NCBI RefSeq assembly: GCF_000340215.1
Contig: NW_006921534.1
Location: 1,017,171 to 1,081,170, forward strand
Origin: Pseudocercospora fijiensis CIRAD86
Lineage: Eukaryota > Ascomycota > Dothideomycetes > Mycosphaerellales > Mycosphaerellaceae
Direction: 5' to 3'
DNA length: 64,000 nucleotides
The position numbers were made by a program, and so were the translations under genes. The notes under the pieces were generated by a model. The model searched no databases. It was not told the DNA's origin and worked only from the letters and a program-made list of their open reading frames with translations. Below are positions 57,938 through 64,000 of the stretch, one piece after another; within the stretch, counting starts at the first letter, position 1; every line of letters begins with the position of its first letter.

Positions 57938-59583
57938 TCATAGCAATAGTGCAGCAATACTTGCGCTTTCGTCTGTCGAAGTTACTGGAACGCTGGTCAG
58001 CACTCCTGGCTGATGCTGTTTCATGATGACATGCTCGACCGGCCACTCCACCCAATGCTTCCAAACCTCGTCCAGATCGCCAATCACGTCCGTCAACACC
58101 CTCGCCGCCCATCCTTGAATCCACCACCTGTCGTCCAGAACGTTGAGGAGAACGCAGTAGTAGGCAAGTATGATCAGTGCTTGAGGCACTTTTCTTTTGA
58201 TCAGACCAGCAAAAGTGGTGGAGTCCTGCTTCGGAAAGCACAGAATGTTGGCAACACTGCATCCACCCTGCGTCTGAAGGACCGTCTGATAGATCTGCTT
58301 CAATTCGGCCAGCACTATGGCACAGCTTCGCCTTTCCTCGTAAATCATGGCCTCTACGCCTAGCATGAAGTCAAGGTGGCCAAGGCCGAAGTCCATGCCA
58401 TCTGGCAATGGATCGTACCTTGAACGCCTTTTGTCAGCTTCACATTCATATGATTGAGCATTCACAAACTCACCCGCTCATGCTGGCAGTTACCGCCTCC
58501 TGGAATCCTCTGCTAAGAATGGGCGCCAACGGGCCTTGTGCAACCCAGTACCAGGTGTCACTGACGATCGCATCGATGCCCTTTACAAGCATGAAGAGCT
58601 CGACAATTGCATCCATGGGAGGTATGCTAGGTGGTACAGCATATGCAAATAGTGCGACAAGCCAAGTGAAGGCGAATTTTGCGTTTGCGTTTTCTGCTGT
58701 AGCTGGAGCTCCTCGATCCTGCCTGTACAGGACTAGAGCCTTGTCAAGATGATCCACTGCAGCAGCTTGTAAGTATCCTGCATTTGGGGGCTCCAAAGTC
58801 GCTTTGTGCAGTGCCGAGAAGCCAAGCAGGCCGTGCATCACATAGTCGTGAGAGAAGGCAACCTTTGGTATCTCGTGCCGCCATACTCGCATGATGTACT
58901 CTACGTCGTGGTCCTCGGTCATCACGTACTTAGCGTGCAACATATAGTGATGCATCAGCTGCAAATCCAGTTGCCAGATTGAGTCCTGGTTCATAGGTCG
59001 ATCGATCTGACCCGTCAGAATTGCGAAGGGATTCGGGGACGCTGGGCTGTGAGCGACAGAGGCTGTCGAGCTTGATCCCGCGGCGTCTATGGTGGTTGCT
59101 GCCGGTATAGCATTTGGCGATCTCGATGTCGTCGAATTTCTGCGCGCTTTGGCATCTTCTCGCGGCACAAACGGCCCGCCTGCCAGTGAGCAAGCGACGC
59201 CATGTCGGACGCAATTTGAACAGGGAGCTTCTTCGTTGCACTGAGAAAGATGTCAGGACTCATGGTCTCTAATATTTGGAGAGGTGGCGCTGAACGAAGT
59301 ATCTAGCAATGCAAAGCTCGTTATTTCACGCCTGTGGTTGCAATTCTTGCAAGCAACCGGGAGGATGCATTATATTGCCATGCCGTTCAACACCACGGCG
59401 CCTCTCCTTTGGTGGATAAAGCACAACACACGGAACTCTCGGGCCACGTACCTTCACGTGTCTTCGTTTACACTGCGCGCAACCTTTTCTGGACTTCTTA
59501 TGGCCGACGCGTGGTGCTCTGCTCACAGATGCATCCATCAGTTTCCAAGATGACCAAGATGGAGGTGCCTGAGTTGACAACAT
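57938..59583 (-). CDS. Zn2Cys6 fungal transcription factor
   Basis: Three exons (59583-59452, 59240-58474, 58418-57938), 459 aa from ATG 59583; ATGs at 59736 and 59538 are in-frame alternatives. KKSRKGCAQCKRRHVK, then across the 211-nt intron CNEEAPCSNCVRHGVAC, gives the complete six-cysteine cluster C-x2-C-x6-C-x6-C-x2-C-x6-C. The C-terminal part (DLQLMHHYMLHAKYVM, HDYVMHGLLGFSALHKA, WYWVAQGPLAPILSRGF) matches the regulatory domain of UPC2/sterol-regulator-like C6 factors. It would bind DNA in the nucleus; targets are unknown. Intact. The first intron is long for this locus, so exon 1 could differ. Confidence 0.88.
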
Positions 59584-59739
59584 CGATGTCCAAGTAACGA
59601 TGCAGAACACGAGAGTCTCATACTTCCCGACGGCGGACCCATTCAATTCCGAATGTTCAGCAGTAATAACGGCAGGTGTAGGAGACTTGGTGACTGCTGC
59701 CTGGGACGCGTTGTTCACGTCGTGCGTAACGGGCATTCC

Positions 59740-62700
59740 AGGCGAAGCATTCGAGCCTATTGCCGTTGTGGGATGGTTGCTGAAATCATGTCATGAATGG
59801 TGGCTATGAGTCGACAGAGAGAAGAAATTAGAACAGGTTGCGTCACACCTGGGACCAGTGCCTGGATTCCCTATGGCCACTGCAGCACGAGGACATGTAC
59901 AGCTGGAGGTATCGCAGCGCAGGGCAGTGTCAATCGGGCCGCTTGGCTTGTACCAGTGAGGCTCATCTTGAAGCTGAAGCGAAGGGCTGGAGGAGGACGC
60001 GAATGCGAGCACGATGCAGTCGGCTAGACTGATCTTTTCTTGGCACACATCCCTGCAGGTCGGACTTCAAATGCTTGAAACACCGATGGGCGGCTTCTTG
60101 CTGCCCTGGGTGCCATCGCAACACCGCGCACACTATTCTCTGCGATATAGACGAGTTCCGCTCCCCATCAAAATCGCCCCAGTGCTCGTGAACATCACCA
60201 GAACGCTCGTGCCGATCATACCCAGTCGCTGAATCCTTCATTTCGGCCCGGTGCAGCTTGTTCCAATCCTGCTCACACCTCCATCCGACCTGCAGTCCAC
60301 GGCAATCATATTGCTCCTGAACTTCTTCATTTTTGGCCGCTTGGGGTGTCTATCACCGGGCACGATAGGAATGCGGCCAAAACATCATTGCCGGCGCACA
60401 TACTGAAAACATCGACCACCCGGACGAATGGCTGTTCCGCCCGAATACGTACAGAACACCGGTGACCGTGGCGAAGCACAGCAATATCGCAAGCTCTTCT
60501 GATCATCATCATCTAGGCCACCTGCACCGTGTCTTCGACCTGACAGCTGAAGGGACGAAAAAGTCCTTGACTGAAATGGACACACAGTGAGTGTATCACG
60601 AGCAGCCACGTGGTCACAGTGGCTTGTCAGTACCAAAATCGTGCTTGTGACTGGCCTTAGTATGACTTACGGCGAGACCGAAACAACTCGTAGGTGCTGC
60701 ATGGCTTCTCGACAACATGCCACACCCGAGCAGCATTCCTGCTGAATCGTCACATACTCCGGTTCTCGGCAGCTGCAAGCCACGAGCGCGCAAAGGTGCT
60801 GTAGCGAGGCCCTGCAGCGGCCAAGACTTGATTTTGTGACCATAGCTAACAGAACGAGCATCTCTGCTCTGCCTTGACCTAAGGTGGGGTGATGTCTTTG
60901 CACGGTAGCACATCTACACCTATTCGTGGACGCTATGCTCTTCTCAGTATGTGCGATGGGACACTTCTAAAACGCTACATCCAGAATTTGCGCACTTTGG
61001 CACATCGCAAAGGCTAGTGTTCACCGGAATCGGAATGGCGAACATCTCAAGATTTTTGCTTGGCATTTGTCGCCATTCACCAAGCTCTTCCACAAGCCAG
61101 GAGGGAATGAATTGAAACATCTTTCCCCACACTTCATAGGGCTTGATACACATGCCGCACACGGCAGGAGGCCGTTTGCCTTTCCAGGTCGCAGATCATT
61201 CAGCAGAGTCTCCGATGATGTCGTGTGATCCTCGAGAATATGCACCAGAAGGTCCCCACGTTGCATATGCTCGCGCCGCCGCAGATACTCAGTCATGGAC
61301 AGCAGGCACATGGATCCTTTACACTGCGCCTCGTGTCACGAAACCATCCTTGCCGACCTGCCGGAGGCTTAGTACGCGACCAGTCAGCACGCCTTCAGGC
61401 AGCTATATGACAGCCAGGATCCGTTCGCATGGTCAGACAACATGCGAGCCCTTCAGCAGCTAGGATCTCACTTCATGCGGGTGACGGACGCTGTGACACT
61501 CTCGCCTCGACTGTAACCACCTTGTTCAGCCCTTGCTCTGACTTCGCCATGCGACCTCTCCAATGTACCAGTTTCAACACATATCGTCATACATGCAGCC
61601 ACATCATTGATGAAGCTGAGCACTACTCCATTGCCTCGGTAGCTGTGAAAGATGCAGAATCGTATGATTTGGGATCTGGCTTAAGTCTCAGGACAGCAAC
61701 TGCTCTACTGGACCTTCTTCACTCAGGCTCCAATACTTCTCATGTGAGCGCCTGGTGATTCGAATCCCCTGGCTGCGCATTGGCGGTCCGATTGACTCCC
61801 TGAATCTTTCAAGCCGGCTAGGGATGACACATGGCGGCGGCGCAGCAAGCCTTGGCTGCCCACGAGTAGCCTAGGACTGGATATCACGCAGTCAGACATT
61901 ACAGCAGCCGATGTTTCCTTGCGGTTGGCGGGAGTCAATGGCAGGCGTAGCGCAAGAGTGGGCATCTTCAAAGCACCATTCCTCATCAGATAGCCGACAC
62001 GGCCGATACGAGTAATCATCTACATGCCATCTCCAGTAGTGTGCTGGAGCCTCAACTCATGGTGTAGCGGATGAGGAAGCGTTTCATTTAGTGTTCAAAA
62101 GGTTTCAGGGCCGCGAGAGTACAATTCAGCGCTTCCGGGCCAGAATTGGAGAGTAACAGCTGCTGACGTTTCACAGTCGTGATTGAGCGAAGGCTCCTAC
62201 TCGGAGAAAGAAGTTGTTGGACTTGTTCGTCAGCGAAACCAAACCCCATCTGAGCCCTGGTCAAGAATTGTTATTGAAAGAGGTAGCTTCGCCTATGAGC
62301 AAACGACTTACGGGCCTTGGGCCTTGTGCATCAATGTCCTCTCAGCCTTCGCCATTGCCGACAGTCATCCCTGATATATACGCTCCGGTTCGAAATAGGT
62401 GACGATGTGGGCACTGTACTAGTGCAGTCCTCTGCATCACTATCATCAATCCAGGCGACTATTCTCTAAACGATGAGTGACACCACGTCAAGGCAACAGC
62501 CGAATTACCCAAATACTTAGAACGGCTGTCCATGTTCATTCACGAGAATTGGTGAGATTTATTCGACAGCTCGCTGAATCAATAATTCCCAAGTTCTGCA
62601 AGTATCGCACAGAGCGCAAGGAGTCAGCTTCCCACTGGTCTTCCGAGCAATCTCGCGGGTGAAGATGCGCCAAGCAGCAATTATACTCCTCTTCGTCTAT

Positions 62701-63650
62701 CTGACGCAAGTCATGTCACTTTTGATACAGGATAGCCGGCAATACAGCAAAGCTGCCAGAGATGTTGTCACTCTCGAATCACGAACCGAATGCGACTGTT
62801 GCAGAGCACGAGGTTATGGTGTTGTGGGTACTGCTGGCACCGTGATGCTGCAGGAAATGGATATGTGCGTCAATCGACGTCGTGCAGCCATCATGGCATC
62901 AACGATTGTATTTGATAGTGCTCGGCTTGTGTCGAGAACGGTGCCAAAAGTCGAAGGTGTGCGGCTGTTGGTCGGCAATGCTGGCGAAACAACACATCAA
63001 CACAAAAGCCTTTTAGGCTAAAGCCAAGCATCGAGCGGTTGTTCGCGATTGAACTCATTGTAGTTCGGCGCGGCATTGCATATCATTCAGCCCAGGTGGT
63101 TGGAGATAGATCTGCTGTCATTAACAAATATCGGTATCGGTATGGGTGGCAGCATACAGGATGGAGAGTGAGTGAGCTGCATCCAATCGTGGTGACTGTG
63201 ATGAGGCATCAGTCGTCGTCGGAAGCGGAAGCGGGATTAGGACTAGCCCCTCTCAGTATGTAGTGCCGACGAGCCTTAATTCTAGGCTTTCTCATTGCTG
63301 CCAAGTCAACTCTCAGCCCCTCCCTCTCAACAGTGCCGACGAGCCTTATTAGGCTTCGCTTCGCTTCCTCCCACTGTGTCCACACACCGACTCTCACCCG
63401 CCCAACGACACTGTCGCACAGTCTGGCCTGGGTTTTGACAGTCACGGGCTACGACGACGACGAAGACGACGACCATCGCCGCTTCCGCATCCGAAGGCAC
63501 GCCGCTGGCCTCCTCTCACCGAATCCTCGCGCATCAAAGAACACCGACCAAGCGAGCGCCACGAGGCGACGACGAGACAAAGAAGGATCGTATCAAAGCG
63601 ACAATCGGATTCCATATCACCACCACATCAAACCGAGCGTCGAATCTGCT
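59740..63650. other. Gene-poor stretch without RIP
   Basis: About 3.9 kb of ordinary composition with only short overlapping frames. Two frames on the minus strand (61311-61021 and 61162-60944) might together be exons of a small gene, and 62665-63021 (+) starts with a hydrophobic segment, MRQAAIILLFVYLTQVMSLL, but none has a recognised domain. I do not call them as genes. Confidence 0.45.
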
Positions 63651-63655
63651 CGGTG

Positions 63656-63682
63656 CCGCTGCCGCTGCCGCTGCCGCTGCCA
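63656..63682. repeat. GCCGCT microsatellite in 5' UTR
   Basis: About four and a half GCCGCT units ending 22 bp upstream of the bZIP start codon. Confidence 0.85.
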
Positions 63683-63703
63683 CACGAACGTCCGCCATCC
63701 GCC

Positions 63704-64000
63704 ATGTCGAGTTACAACGCCCGTCGCGCGCCCAATGTGTCGCAGTATGTCGCAGGCCTGAACCAGCCTGCGCCTGCCCCGGAAATCCCACAATTCGACG
63801 ACTTCGACCCTCCCTTTGACACTCTAGCCAACCTCGAATTCTTCGATTTGGACGCCGCTGCTGCCTTCCCCAATCCAGACCCTACTTTCCCACACGATGC
63901 ACACCTTGATGCCAAGAATGGTATGTTCGCTAGCTTAATAATCGAAGCGTCATGGTCCTGTTCGGTGGAATTTGTGTACTGACAATGCCACTTCGACAGG
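63704..64000 (+). CDS. bZIP transcription factor, CYS-3/MetR-like, N-terminus
   Basis: ATG 63704; exon 1 ends at 63920; intron 63921-63999 (GTATGT..ACTGAC..CAG); exon 2 starts at 64000 and the rest is outside the window. The product starts MSSYNARRAPNVSQYVAGLN, then FDDFDPPFDTLANLEFFDLD. The RRAPNVSQY-x-x-x-LN start and the acidic FFDxD segment recall the N-terminus of CYS-3/MetR sulfur regulators, from memory of the family; the bZIP domain itself is not in view. If right, it activates sulfur-assimilation genes under sulfur limitation. Confidence 0.65.

Noticed and set aside
60944..61311. Two minus-strand frames as exons of one small gene
   Set aside because: The frames overlap in different phases, no supported splice pair was found, and no domain is recognised.

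Overview
The window comes from a filamentous ascomycete. It is most likely a Dothideomycete of the Mycosphaerellales/Capnodiales type; that placement is inferred from gene style and a repeat-rich, RIP-mutated genome, not proven. Introns are short (48-66 nt in host genes) with GT..AG ends and TACTAAC/CTAAC-like branch sites. About 80% of the window (1-36470, 40505-44422 and about 45150-55250) is transposon DNA nearly emptied of CA and TG dinucleotides while CG is kept. This is the signature of repeat-induced point mutation (RIP, CpA to TpA). It turns Gln and Trp codons into TAG/TAA, so almost no transposon ORF is open.

Layout. 1 to about 5480: 5' part of a minus-strand Ty3/gypsy element that runs off the left edge. 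About 5990-36470: one minus-strand Ty1/copia element split into four pieces by three insertions. The insertions are a 9,608-bp hAT element (6428-16035, 8-bp TSD) and two copies of one chromodomain Ty3/gypsy family: copy A 17770-25916 (+) and copy B 28134-35358 (-), each with 5-bp TSDs. Copy A also carries a 998-bp TA-flanked MITE; copy B preserves the empty site. 36480-40500: an unmutated gene island with an intact Baeyer-Villiger monooxygenase and the 3' part of a Lys/Glu-rich gene. A second hAT element (40505-44422) interrupts that second gene. 45150-51400: minus-strand LINE with AP endonuclease and reverse transcriptase. 52103-53135: Tc1/mariner transposase. 53450-55175: RIP-mutated gene of unknown function. 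55260-64000: ordinary gene-bearing DNA with a DUF3429/TMEM69-like mitochondrial membrane protein, a Zn2Cys6 transcription factor, a gene-poor stretch, and the first exon of a CYS-3/MetR-like bZIP factor at the right edge.

The most unusual content is inside the 9.6-kb hAT element. Beside a recognisable hAT transposase it carries at least two divergent histone H3 genes (8384-7724 and 10294-9701, both minus), a third cargo gene (15465-about 14130), and less clear ORFs. At least five introns, spread over three of its genes, each contain a GCCGGC-type minisatellite between the 5' splice site and the branch site. The stops in both histones fall on conserved H3 glutamines, so RIP damage can be read through and the family assignment is secure at the motif level. 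A transposon that carries its own H3 variants and repeat-bearing introns is the candidate undescribed system here.
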